64,000 bases of DNA from Nocardioides exalbidus (lineage in GTDB: Bacteria > Actinomycetota > Actinomycetes > Propionibacteriales > Nocardioidaceae): the NCBI RefSeq assembly GCF_900105585.1, contig NZ_FNRT01000002.1, forward strand, positions 3,224,001-3,288,000, given 5' to 3'. Both the position numbers and the translations under genes were made by a program. A model generated the notes under the pieces. It was given only the letters and a program-made list of their open reading frames with translations, was not told the origin of the DNA and searched no databases. The stretch's first letter is position 1. Every line of letters begins with the position of its first letter. Shown here piece by piece: positions 16,768 through 24,181 of the stretch.

Positions 16768-16791
16768 GCCGCGCCCGCGCTCGGGCGCGGC
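16768..16791 (+). terminator. 10-bp hairpin after the orphan gene
   Basis: GCCGCGCCCG at 16768-16777 pairs perfectly with CGGGCGCGGC at 16782-16791 around a four-base loop, starting one base after the stop of the orphan gene. The stem is entirely G/C. The 185 bases that follow, up to the repeated HNH unit, hold no gene I can support, only a small AGGGGG/CCCCCT palindrome near 16913-16926. Confidence 0.65.
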
Positions 16792-16976
16792 GACATGACC
16801 ACCATGAGGTCATCTGTGGCTCACCTCTCCTGCAGCGTGCATCGTGACCCAGAGTGCACCGCTGGCAGCGTCGCGACGGCGGGCCGTCGTATATCACCAG
16901 ACGCATAGGGGAGGGGGTGCCCCCTAGCCGTCGCGACCCCTTCGGGACGGAATGGGAGGGGTCACAAGTCACCAAG

Positions 16977-18532
16977 ACGTGCCTGTGGCCCCGCCGTGGT
17001 GGTGACCGGCGGGGTGTGGGGCGGGGTCATGGTCGTGCGGGCTCGATCCGGATGGTGCCTGATCGGTCTCGTCTGAACTGGTGGCCGTGGGGTGAGGTCC
17101 ACTCGTAGACGCCGGGCTGGGTCATGGTGTAGCGCCAGGTGGTGAAGGTCTTGAGCCGGTGGTGGGAGCGGCAGAGGCAGGCGAGGTTGTCGGAGCGTGT
17201 GGGCCCGGGTTGTGGCCGGCCCTCGGCTTCGGCGTCGTGGTCGAAGGCGACGACGTGGTCGATGTCGCAGCGCCGGGCTGGTCGGGTGCAGTGCGGGAAG
17301 ACGCAGGTGCGGTCGCGCAGGATGACCTGTTCACGGATGCTGGCGGGGATCTCGTAGCCGGGTGCGGTGAGGTTGTGGTTGAGGTCGATGACCGGCTTGA
17401 TGGTCACTTTCGTCCGCGAGTCGGCGCACCACGCCTGGAGCTGTTCGAGGAGCAGGAGCTTCTGTCGGTTCTCCATCCGCCCGGTGGGACCGAACACCGT
17501 CGTCTCTCCGACCAGGTCTGCGTCGAAGTGGGCGTGGAGCACGACCTCGCGGGCTGCCGGAAGGCTGGGGAGTTCCTGGTCGGCTGCTCGATCACCCGGG
17601 GTGGTCTGGGTGGCGAGGTCGAGGGCGGTCTGCGTCCTTGCGAGGTTGCCGAGGGCCTTGGCGCGGCGGACGTCGAGGGTCTCGGTGGAGCCGAGTGCTT
17701 TCTGTGTTGCGGCGTCGTGCGCGAGGGCGTGGTCGAGGTCGAGGCCGTCGGCGAGGTCGAGGTCGGCCTCGACGTGGACGGTCCCGGCGAAGTGCACGTC
17801 CTGATCCAGGACGGTGACGTGCCTCGGGTCGACATGGAGATACCCGTCCTCCGGATCCGCAGCCGGGTCAGGTGCAGCGAGCTGGAACCTCGTGATGGTC
17901 TCGGCCACGAGCCGGTCGAGCTGCGCGACACCGACCTTGCCGGCGACGGCGGCGACCTGGTCGTCGACCCAGCTCGCGGCCTCACGGGTGAGGGCGGGCA
18001 CGGCGTGGATGGTGGCTTCGGCGACCGACCGTGCGCGCCATGCGGGCACCGTGCCGGCGTGGACCTGGTGCCAGAGTCGGGGGAGGCGGTGGCGCAGCTC
18101 GAGGGCGTGGCCGATGAGCTTCTTCGCCGCGGTGGTGGAGATGCCGAGGACGGCGCCGAGCTCGGCGACACAGAACTCGTCGACGGGTGGGCACCCCTCG
18201 CCCGCGATGGGCTCCTCATGCTCGCTGCCGGGTGTGGTGAACGCAGCTGCGAGGTGGATCGACTCGGGTGGGTGCAGGTCAGCCCAGCGTGCGGCGAGGT
18301 CCAGCAGGTCGGCGGCTGCCTGGTCCTCGGCGGCCTTGCGGGACCGAGCGAGAGCGAGCAGGGCCGAGGCGCCGAGGTCGTCAACCCCTGCCTCGGGAAC
18401 CACCGCAACCACTTCGCTCATGTGTTCGATTGTAGGCGACGGGTCTGACAGTGACGATGGTCGGCGGTGCGAGGTTTGGTCAAGGGATGGTCTGGTCTCG
18501 TGACGGGCGCGGGGCGCCCTCCTCGACCAACG
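16977..18532. repeat. duplicated DUF222-HNH element, copy 1
   Basis: About 1.55 kb that recurs at 38618-40173. Similarity covers the HNH gene, roughly 50 bases past its stop (GGCGGGGTCATGGTCGTGCG shared exactly) and about 110 bases before its start (TGTGTTCGATTGTAGGCGAC shared exactly, then near-identity to the REP-like CTCCTCGACCAAC end). The layout resembles the REP13E12 family of mycobacteria. I found no terminal inverted repeats or target duplications, so how it spread is unclear. Confidence 0.75.
17027..18421 (-). CDS. DUF222 / HNH endonuclease (13E12-repeat family), copy 1
   Basis: A 464-residue protein. The N-terminal two-thirds are the helical DUF222 region (including HPPESIHLAAAFTTPGSEHE and AVLGISTTAAKKLIGHALEL), and the C-terminus is an HNH nuclease: RDRTCVFPHCTRPARRCDIDH, then NLACLCRSHHRLKTF, giving the Cys pairs, the catalytic Asp-His and the Asn-His of the motif. 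Such proteins are abundant and multicopy in actinobacteria, and the family includes the REP13E12 protein of Mycobacterium tuberculosis. A second, very similar copy is at 38665-40062. ATG 18421 was chosen as the conserved MSE start in both copies. Its cellular role is unknown. Confidence 0.88.
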   Translation of the reverse strand: MSEVVAVVPEAGVDDLGASALLALARSRKAAEDQAAADLLDLAARWADLHPPESIHLAAAFTTPGSEHEEPIAGEGCPPVDEFCVAELGAVLGISTTAAKKLIGHALELRHRLPRLWHQVHAGTVPAWRARSVAEATIHAVPALTREAASWVDDQVAAVAGKVGVAQLDRLVAETITRFQLAAPDPAADPEDGYLHVDPRHVTVLDQDVHFAGTVHVEADLDLADGLDLDHALAHDAATQKALGSTETLDVRRAKALGNLARTQTALDLATQTTPGDRAADQELPSLPAAREVVLHAHFDADLVGETTVFGPTGRMENRQKLLLLEQLQAWCADSRTKVTIKPVIDLNHNLTAPGYEIPASIREQVILRDRTCVFPHCTRPARRCDIDHVVAFDHDAEAEGRPQPGPTRSDNLACLCRSHHRLKTFTTWRYTMTQPGVYEWTSPHGHQFRRDRSGTIRIEPARP

Positions 18533-18614
18533 GGGTAGCTGGTGGCCTTGGTTTCGACACGGGCGCCAGGGCGCCCTGTTCAACCAGCGACAGGGCGCCC
18601 CGCTCAACCAGCGG
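18493..18614. repeat. REP-like palindromic repeats, three tandem units
   Basis: Three related units: one at 18493-18533 (GGTCTCGTGACGGGCG ... CTCCTCGACCAACG), one at 18550-18589 (GGTTTCGACACGGGCGCC ... GTTCAACCAGCG) and a half unit at 18591-18614. Each full unit has a GGCGC/GCGCC palindromic core flanked by a CTCGA/TCGAC pair. They lie between the HNH gene and the YczE-like gene. Very similar units occur at 40134-40173 and, within a gene, at 39206-39250. Confidence 0.65.
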
Positions 18615-18643
18615 CGGCCGAGTGATCGGCGGGCTGAGAAACT

Positions 18644-19264
18644 GTGCCCGTGATCCCCAGTCCCCGCCCTCTCGTCATGCTCGTCGTGGGATGCCTCGTG
18701 CTCGGGACGGGCGTGGCGCTGCTGCTGGCGGCGGACCTGGGGTCGGACGGGTACTCGACCTTCATCAACGGGCTCAGCCTGACCACGGGAGCGGCGTTCT
18801 GGGTCGTCAACCTGCTCGTGGGCGTCGTGCTCGTGGCGCTGGCGGCGTTGCGCAAGGTCTACCCGGGCATCGGGACGGTCGTGCAGATGGTGCTGGTGGG
18901 CGTGACCGTGTCGGCGGTGCTCGGGGTGATCGAGACGCCGGGCGAGCTGGTCTGGCGGGTGGCGCTGCTGGTCGCTGCGTTCCCGGTGCTGGCGGCAGGC
19001 ATCGCGCTCTACCTCGGCAGCCACACCGGTGCCGGCCCGACGGAGGCGGCGGCGCTCGCGTGGGACCCGCCGGTGCCGTTCAAGTGGTCCTACAGCGTGG
19101 TCCAGGGCGGGGGAGCGCTCGCGGGCTGGCTCCTCGGCGCCACCATCGGGGTCGGCACGGTCGCGGTGATCTTCCTCCTCGGTCCTGCGGTGGACCTGGC
19201 GGCCCGGGCGATGAGGGTGGATCTCCGTCAGTCGGGGGATCCGTCGACGCCCGATCGTGCCTAG
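18644..19264 (+). CDS. YczE/YitT-type integral membrane protein
   Basis: A 206-residue membrane protein with five predicted helices, matching the YczE/YyaS family of small bacterial membrane proteins. Landmarks are the early LVVGCLVLGTGVALLLAADLG helix, DGYSTFINGLSL after it, and a short loop with GSHTGAGPTEAAALA. It begins with GTG at 18644; the second GTG two codons on is equally possible. In Bacillus, YczE is needed for lipopeptide synthesis, but no such genes are near, so I assign no role. It lies 10 bases before the GPP34 gene on the same strand, a likely operon. Confidence 0.72.
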   Translation: MPVIPSPRPLVMLVVGCLVLGTGVALLLAADLGSDGYSTFINGLSLTTGAAFWVVNLLVGVVLVALAALRKVYPGIGTVVQMVLVGVTVSAVLGVIETPGELVWRVALLVAAFPVLAAGIALYLGSHTGAGPTEAAALAWDPPVPFKWSYSVVQGGGALAGWLLGATIGVGTVAVIFLLGPAVDLAARAMRVDLRQSGDPSTPDRA

Positions 19265-19274
19265 GCTCGGACGC

Positions 19275-19946
19275 ATGTTGATCTCGGAGTCACTCTTCCT
19301 GCTCCTGCGTCGCGACGACGGCAAGGCCGAGAGCGCGTTCGCCGCGAGCACGTACGGCCTCGCTGCCGCTGCCATCACCGACCTGGTGCTCGTCCAGCGC
19401 GTGACGCTCAGCGACGACAAGGACCCGCGGATGACCGTCCTCGACACCGGCCCGACCGGTCATCCCGCCCTGGACGCGTCGCTGGCCAGGCTGCAGGAGA
19501 AGGACGGCAAGAAGCTGTCCTCCCTCGTCACCGACGGCAAGGTCGCGGTCGAGGAGCACGTCGCCGCGGCCCTCGCCGGGCAGGGCGTGATCCGCATCGA
19601 GGAGAAGCGCGCACTCGGCCTCGTGCCCGCGAAGTACCCGGTGATCAACCCCGAGCCGGAGCGCCGCGTCCGCGATCAGCTGCGGACCGTGCTGCTGGGA
19701 GGCACGCCGGAGCCCGCCGACGCGACGTTGCTGGCGGTCCTCCAGGGCCTCGGCATGGCGGAGAAGGTGCTCGCCGACGAGAAGGGCACGCTCTCGAAGA
19801 AGGAGCTCAAGGCCCGCATCGAGCAGGTGTCCGAGGAGGTCGTGGCCGGTGATGCGGTCGCCCAGGCCGTCGCCCAGGCGATCGCCGCGATGAACGTCGC
19901 GGTCATGACCGCAGTCATCGTGCCGGTGATCACCAGCGGCTCGTAG
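19275..19946 (+). CDS. GPP34 family phosphoprotein
   Basis: A 223-residue protein of the GPP34 (Golgi phosphoprotein 3/Vps74) fold, which in eukaryotes binds phosphatidylinositol-4-phosphate and is widespread but little studied in actinobacteria. The N-terminal MLISESLFLLLRRDDGK and the AASTYGLAAAAITDLVL helix are typical, as is a basic C-terminal helix set ending in a hydrophobic hairpin (IAAMNVAVMTAVIVPVITSG) that could insert in membrane. ATG 19275 begins at the conserved MLISE. It follows the YczE-like gene and is closed by a very strong hairpin. Confidence 0.82.
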   Translation: MLISESLFLLLRRDDGKAESAFAASTYGLAAAAITDLVLVQRVTLSDDKDPRMTVLDTGPTGHPALDASLARLQEKDGKKLSSLVTDGKVAVEEHVAAALAGQGVIRIEEKRALGLVPAKYPVINPEPERRVRDQLRTVLLGGTPEPADATLLAVLQGLGMAEKVLADEKGTLSKKELKARIEQVSEEVVAGDAVAQAVAQAIAAMNVAVMTAVIVPVITSGS

Positions 19947-19972
19947 CCGCGCCGACGTCGGGCGTGGGTGGT

Positions 19973-20025
19973 CGTGCCGTGGTGGTCGCAGCACGCTGCG
20001 CAAGGGCTGCGACCACCACGGCACG
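19973..20025. terminator. 20-bp perfect hairpin between convergent GPP34 and hsp20
   Basis: CGTGCCGTGGTGGTCGCAGC at 19973-19992 is perfectly complemented at 20006-20025 around a 13-base loop. It sits 26 bases after the GPP34 stop and 16 bases after the hsp20 stop, so it can terminate both transcripts. At 20 uninterrupted pairs it is the longest hairpin stem I saw in the window. Confidence 0.8.
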
Positions 20026-20041
20026 GGATGGAAGGACCGGC

Positions 20042-20482
20042 CTACGACGAGGCGCTCAGCTCGGCGCGCTCGCGCGCGCTGTCGGACTCGCGGCCGATCT
20101 GGATCTTGCGGGGCTTCGCGCGCTCGGCGACCGGCACCACCAGCCTCAGCACGCCGTCGGTGTAGGAGGCCTCGATGTGATCGAGGTCGAGGTTGTCACC
20201 GAGGACCAGCTGCCGGCTGAAGGCACCCCGCGGCCGCTCGGCGGCCAGTGCCTCCCAGTCGCCGTTGCGGGCCACCCGCTCGGCGCGGACCGTCAGCACG
20301 TTGCGCTCGACGTCGAGGTCGATGCTCTCCGCGCTGACCCCGGGCAGGTCGAACTCGATGACGAAGCGGTCGCCCTCGCGCCACGCGTCCATCGGCATCA
20401 CCGCGGGACGGTTGGTCGTGCCCATGAGCTGCTGGGTGAGGCGGTCGAGGTCACGGAACGGGTCGGTGTTTCGAAGCAACAT
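20042..20482 (-). CDS. hsp20: Hsp20 / alpha-crystallin small heat-shock protein
   Basis: A 146-residue ATP-independent holdase chaperone. The alpha-crystallin domain spans about residues 30-130 ([16 protein letters not shown] at its start, [20 protein letters not shown] with the conserved Gly-x-Leu motif at its end). The N-terminus [19 protein letters not shown] is typical of the actinobacterial class. ATG 20482 has GGAGGAG just upstream. It is divergent from a MerR/HspR-type regulator. The intergenic region carries a good sigma-A-type promoter for this gene and a palindrome over its likely start site, so repression relieved by heat or unfolding stress is likely. Confidence 0.92.
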   Translation of the reverse strand: MLLRNTDPFRDLDRLTQQLMGTTNRPAVMPMDAWREGDRFVIEFDLPGVSAESIDLDVERNVLTVRAERVARNGDWEALAAERPRGAFSRQLVLGDNLDLDHIEASYTDGVLRLVVPVAERAKPRKIQIGRESDSARERAELSASS

Positions 20483-20525
20483 GTCTCCTCCTGGATCTGC
20501 CGGGTGAGTCCCGCGAGGACTCATG

Positions 20526-20578
20526 ACCTGTATTGCTGGTTACAGGTTTTGTATAGTCAACATCAACGGCAGGATCAA
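20526..20578. promoter_or_regulatory. divergent hsp20/hspR promoters with shared operator
   Basis: For hsp20 (minus strand), TTGATC at 20578-20573 and TATACA at 20555-20550 are spaced by 17 bases. For the regulator (plus strand), TATAGT at 20552-20557 has TGTATT 17 bases upstream at 20529-20534. The palindrome ACCTGTA-N8-TACAGGT at 20526-20547 covers the hsp20 start-site region and the plus-strand -35, so one bound regulator could shut both promoters. Confidence 0.65.
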
Positions 20579-20620
20579 GCCACCAGGCCAAGAATTTTCT
20601 GAGGACGCGACGGAGGACCC

Positions 20621-20899
20621 ATGACCGCGAGCGACAAGGGCGTCTACGCCATCTCGGTCGCGGCGGAGATGGTGGCGATGGAGATCCAGAACCTCCGCGT
20701 CTACGAGCGACGCGGACTGCTCTCCCCGGACCGGACGTCCGGAGGCTCGCGGCTCTACAGCGCAGATGACGTCGATCGGCTCGTGCGCATCCGTACGCTG
20801 CTCGCCGACGGCCTGAACCTGGCGGGCATCGCCCGCGTGCTCGACCTCGAGGAGGAGGTCGAGCGGCTGCGGGCGCGGCTCGGCGACACCTCAGCCTGA
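20621..20899 (+). CDS. MerR-family heat-shock regulator, HspR-like
   Basis: A 92-residue DNA-binding protein with a single MerR-type winged helix: YAISVAAEMVAMEIQNLRVYERRGLLSP, where the recognition region ends in LRVYERRGLL, then GGSRLYSADDVDRLVRI and LNLAGIARVLDLEEEVERL leading into the dimer helix. HspR proteins of this size repress chaperone genes; here it is divergent from hsp20 rather than at the end of a dnaK operon. It has GGAGG upstream of ATG 20621. The last nine bases overlap the convergent exonuclease gene. Effector and exact operator are inferred. Confidence 0.85.
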   Translation: MTASDKGVYAISVAAEMVAMEIQNLRVYERRGLLSPDRTSGGSRLYSADDVDRLVRIRTLLADGLNLAGIARVLDLEEEVERLRARLGDTSA

Positions 20900-21913
20900 A
20901 GCGGGCCTGCTCGTCAGCACGCGCACCGCGAAGTCGGTGGTGAAGTCGTTGTCGAGGAAGCCCACCACCCGACTGACCCGGTCGAAGTCGAGGGGCAGCA
21001 GCCCGCGTGAGCCGGGGACGTCCGGGGTGAGCCCGAGGTCGAGGTCGTCCTTGCCCGACATCATCTCGACGTTGAAGTCGTAGCGCTGGCGCGCGCCCTC
21101 GGCCTGGAGTCGTCGTACGACGGTCGCACCGATGCGACGCCCGCCGGTCTCGGCCGACCAGTCGTCGAGCGCGGCGAGGAGGTTGCGGCCGTCCTCGTGG
21201 TCGATGTCGGCCCACGCGGCGTCCATCGAGCCGGCGACGTCGAGCAGGATCGCTGCGGTCTTCTCGCCGATGCCCTGCACGCCGGGGAGGTTGTCGCTCG
21301 TGTCCCCGCGCAGCGCGGCGAAGGCAAGGTAGTTGGCGGCGCGGACGCCGTACATGTTGAACAGCCGCGCCGGGTTGAGCATCGGCGAGCCGTGGATGCC
21401 GCCGTCGATCAGCCGCAGCACCTGCGTGTGGGGGCTGATGTGGGCGAAGGCGTCGCGGTCGGAGGTGATGATCACGCAGTCCCAGCCGTTGGCCTCCGCC
21501 CAGGTCGCGCCGGACGCGTTGACGTCGTCGGCCTCGAGCCCGGGAGGCGTCACCGTCGCCAGCCCCAGCGCGTCGAGCAGCGCGCCGGCGCGGTCGAGCT
21601 GGTCGACGAGCTCGGGGTCCTTCTCCGCGCGCCCGGCCTTGTAGTCGGGGTAGGCGTCGCGGCGTACGGACCCGGTGCGGTCGTCCAGCCCGAACACCAC
21701 CGCGTCGGGGGCGATCGTGTCGATCGACTCGAGGATCTGGCGCAGCATCCCCTGCAGCGCCCAGATCGGCCGGCCCTGCCGATCCGTCAACCGGGTGTGT
21801 GCGCGCGCGTGGTGGTTGCGGTGCAGCAGCGAGGGGGCGTCGACGACGAGCAGCAGCCGCCGGGCGCGGCCGGCGGTGGGGGACGGGTTCTGGGTCATGG
21901 CGATCGTCGCCAC
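20891..21913 (-). CDS. 5'-3' exonuclease (PIN/H3TH, polymerase I-type)
   Basis: A 340-residue stand-alone homologue of the N-terminal nuclease domain of DNA polymerase I, removing 5' flaps or RNA primers. Metal-binding acidic residues are visible in LLLVVDAPSLLHR, YPDYKAGR, PGLEADDVNA and ITSDRDAFAH. The helix-three-turn DNA-binding element is RGDTSDNLPGVQGIGEKTAA. The GTG at 21913 with AAGGAG upstream was chosen; ATG 21898 is the alternative. Its stop overlaps that of the convergent HspR-like gene by nine bases. The C-terminal 70 residues (after the H3TH region) have no close match I can name. Confidence 0.87.
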   Translation of the reverse strand: MATIAMTQNPSPTAGRARRLLLVVDAPSLLHRNHHARAHTRLTDRQGRPIWALQGMLRQILESIDTIAPDAVVFGLDDRTGSVRRDAYPDYKAGRAEKDPELVDQLDRAGALLDALGLATVTPPGLEADDVNASGATWAEANGWDCVIITSDRDAFAHISPHTQVLRLIDGGIHGSPMLNPARLFNMYGVRAANYLAFAALRGDTSDNLPGVQGIGEKTAAILLDVAGSMDAAWADIDHEDGRNLLAALDDWSAETGGRRIGATVVRRLQAEGARQRYDFNVEMMSGKDDLDLGLTPDVPGSRGLLPLDFDRVSRVVGFLDNDFTTDFAVRVLTSRPASG

Positions 21914-21967
21914 TGTAGGTGCCGCTCCTTAGGGTTGATCCGCACGCCACTTCGAAGGAGACACGTC

Positions 21968-22291
21968 TTGATCTTCATCACCGCCAAGTTCCCTGTGTTG
22001 CCGGAGCACGCCGAGGCGTGGCCGGAGATCTCACGGGCCTTCACCGAGGCCACCCGCGCCGAGGAGGGCTGCCTGTGGTTCGACTGGTCGCGCAGCCTCG
22101 ACGACCCGAACGAGTACGTCCTCGTCGAGGCGTTCCGCGACGGTGACGCCGGCGGCGCGCACGTCAGCAGCGACCACTTCAAGGCCGCGCAGGCCGAGCT
22201 CCCGCACTACCTCGCGGCAACCCCGAAGATCGTCAGCCAGAGCGTCGACCAGGACGACTGGAACGAGCTCGGCGAGATGCAGGTCGACTGA
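21968..22291 (+). CDS. antibiotic biosynthesis monooxygenase (ABM) family protein
   Basis: A 107-residue dimeric alpha/beta-barrel protein of the quinol-monooxygenase type. The pattern is complete: IFITAKFPVLPEHAEAW, EEGCLWFDWSRSLDDPNEYVLVEAFRD, then HVSSDHFKAAQAELPHYLA, with the conserved His of the last segment. It uses a rare TTG start at 21968, supported by GGAG seven bases upstream and by the family N-terminus. The likely role is cofactorless oxidation of a small quinol or aldehyde. No biosynthetic cluster is adjacent. It is convergent with the VOC gene, four bases apart. Confidence 0.8.
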   Translation: MIFITAKFPVLPEHAEAWPEISRAFTEATRAEEGCLWFDWSRSLDDPNEYVLVEAFRDGDAGGAHVSSDHFKAAQAELPHYLAATPKIVSQSVDQDDWNELGEMQVD

Positions 22292-22294
22292 CCC

Positions 22295-23137
22295 CTACCC
22301 CTCCTGGGGCGTGAACTGGCTCGCCGTGAACGTCGCTCCCTGAGGGTCACGGACCACGGCGGTCCGGGTCCACTCGGAGTCCGCGGTCGACACCACGACG
22401 CCGCCCAGCCGCTCGGCGGCGGCGGCCGTGTCGTCGCGGTCGGCGACGGTGAAGGTGACGTGCCACGCCGCCTCCGTGGCCGGGGTGGACGTGTCGATCC
22501 ACGCCACCGCGTCGGCGAACCCCTCCGGAGCGGAGACCCCGGCCTGGCGCTCGTGGATGCCGGGGTCGACGGTCGCGGCGAGGTGGTCGCCGTAGCCGGA
22601 GCGTCGTACGAGCACCGAGAAGCCCATGTCGTCGAGCTCCCACCCGAGCACGTCGGCGTAGAAGTCGCGCACGGTGTCGACGTCGGCGCCGCGGAGGTCG
22701 CTGAAGTTCCACGCGCCCGGCACGTTGGCCACCTGGACGCCGAGGCGTCGGCCCGCCTGCCAGAGCCGGAAAAGCGCGCCGGCCGGGTCCTCGACGACGG
22801 CCATGTGGCCGGCCGGGCCCACCTCCGCGGCGGGTACGACGACCCTGCCGCCGGCCGCGGCCACGCGCGCGGCGGCGGCCCCGGCGTCGTCGACGGCGAC
22901 GTAGGTCGTCCAGCCGCCGGGGCTCGGCGGGAGGTCGGGATCGGGCTCCGCCAGACCGGCGACGTCCTGGCCGTCGAGGCGGGCGATGACGTACTGCCCG
23001 CCGCCGACGGGCTCGAGCTGCCAGCCGAACAGGCCGCCGTAGAACTCCTGCGTGGCGGCGAGGTCAGGCTGCTCGAGGTCGATCCACGACGGAACGCCTT
23101 CCGGAAAGGTCCGCTGCTGTGTGTCCATGCCATCCAT
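22295..23137 (-). CDS. two-domain VOC (glyoxalase/bleomycin-resistance fold) protein
   Basis: A 280-residue protein with two consecutive vicinal-oxygen-chelate domains, residues about 14-130 and 140-275. Each has the beta-alpha-beta-beta-beta layout: FYGGLFGWQLEP and VVEDPAGALFRLWQ in the first, FYADVLGWELDDM and VVRDPQGATFTASQF in the second. VOC proteins bind a metal and act on glyoxals, aromatic diols or antibiotics, or only bind ligands; substrate cannot be inferred. It lies 45 bases downstream of the quinone-reductase gene, so co-transcription is possible. Confidence 0.8.
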   Translation of the reverse strand: MDGMDTQQRTFPEGVPSWIDLEQPDLAATQEFYGGLFGWQLEPVGGGQYVIARLDGQDVAGLAEPDPDLPPSPGGWTTYVAVDDAGAAAARVAAAGGRVVVPAAEVGPAGHMAVVEDPAGALFRLWQAGRRLGVQVANVPGAWNFSDLRGADVDTVRDFYADVLGWELDDMGFSVLVRRSGYGDHLAATVDPGIHERQAGVSAPEGFADAVAWIDTSTPATEAAWHVTFTVADRDDTAAAAERLGGVVVSTADSEWTRTAVVRDPQGATFTASQFTPQEG

Positions 23138-23182
23138 GGTGGACCGGAAACAGGTCAGCGGGTGTCCTGAAGCGGTCGCGGG

Positions 23183-24160
23183 TCAGGGGCGCAGCAGGAT
23201 CTTGCCGCGGCGCCCCGGCTGGGCGCTGGCGCGGGCGGCGTCGGCGATCTCCTCGAGCGGGAAGACCTTCTCGACGGGGAGGGTCAGCGTGCCGGCGGAG
23301 ATGCCGGCGACGAGCTCGCCCATCAGCTCGGCGCGCTTCTCGCCTGACATCGCCGGGAAGATCTTGCTCGCCCAGAAGCCCTTGATGACGACCTGCTTGA
23401 AGATCACGTCGCCCGACGCGATCTCGAGGGTCGGGGAGGCCATGGCGCCGAAGACGACGAGCACGCCGTCCTCGGCCAGCAGCGAGACGACGTCACCGGC
23501 AGCACTGCCGCCGACCGAGTCGACGCCGGCGACGATCGGGGCGTCGCCGACGATCTCCTTCACCCGGTCGCGCCACCCGTCGTCGTCGGTCGCGACGACG
23601 TCGTCGATGCCCTGCTCGCGCAGCTCGTCGACCCCGGCCGCGCGCCGGACCAGGCCGAGCACGCGGACGCCGCGGGCCTTCGCCAGCTGCGCCACCATCC
23701 GGCCGACCGCGCCGTTGGCGGTGTTCTGCACGATCCAGTCGCCCTCGGTGACCTCGAGGAAGTCGAGCAGCGCGATCGCGCTGAACGGCATCGACACCAG
23801 CTGCGAGGCGGCCTCGTCGCCCATCTCCTCGGGGATCGGGATGAGCGCCTTAGCGGTCGCGACGACGTACTCCGCCCAGGCGCCGAAGGCACCGCCGACG
23901 GCGACGCGGGTGCCGACCTCGGGACCCTCGGCTCCCTCGCCGAGGGCCTCGACGATCCCGACCATCTCGGTGCCGGCACGGGCGGGCATCTCGGGCTTGA
24001 AGCCGTAGCTGCCGCGCACCGTCCACAGGTCGTGGTTGTGGATGGGGGAGAGGAGGACCCGGACGAGCGCCTGGCCGGGCCCGGGCTCGGGCGTCGGCAC
24101 CTCCTCGACGGAGAGGACCTCGGACGGGTCGCCGAACTGGGGCTGGACGAGTGCGCGCAT
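23183..24160 (-). CDS. zinc-binding dehydrogenase / quinone oxidoreductase (MDR family)
   Basis: A 325-residue NADPH-dependent oxidoreductase of the medium-chain family. The GroES-like N-terminal domain includes PIHNHDLWTVRGSYGF and GTEMVGIVEALG. The Rossmann part begins at WIVQNTANGAVGRMVAQLAK, a variant of the usual AxxGGVG nucleotide motif, and continues GVRVLGLVRR. The structural-zinc Cys cluster is absent, as in quinone reductases. The substrate is probably a quinone or enone. It is followed by the VOC gene on the same strand. Confidence 0.83.
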   Translation of the reverse strand: MRALVQPQFGDPSEVLSVEEVPTPEPGPGQALVRVLLSPIHNHDLWTVRGSYGFKPEMPARAGTEMVGIVEALGEGAEGPEVGTRVAVGGAFGAWAEYVVATAKALIPIPEEMGDEAASQLVSMPFSAIALLDFLEVTEGDWIVQNTANGAVGRMVAQLAKARGVRVLGLVRRAAGVDELREQGIDDVVATDDDGWRDRVKEIVGDAPIVAGVDSVGGSAAGDVVSLLAEDGVLVVFGAMASPTLEIASGDVIFKQVVIKGFWASKIFPAMSGEKRAELMGELVAGISAGTLTLPVEKVFPLEEIADAARASAQPGRRGKILLRP

Positions 24161-24181
24161 GCCGCCAGTGAAGCAGGTGCC

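Noticed and set aside
16792..16976. A small gene in the gap after the orphan gene
   Set aside because: Short frames exist but have no start signals, no conserved character and contain simple G/C palindromes.
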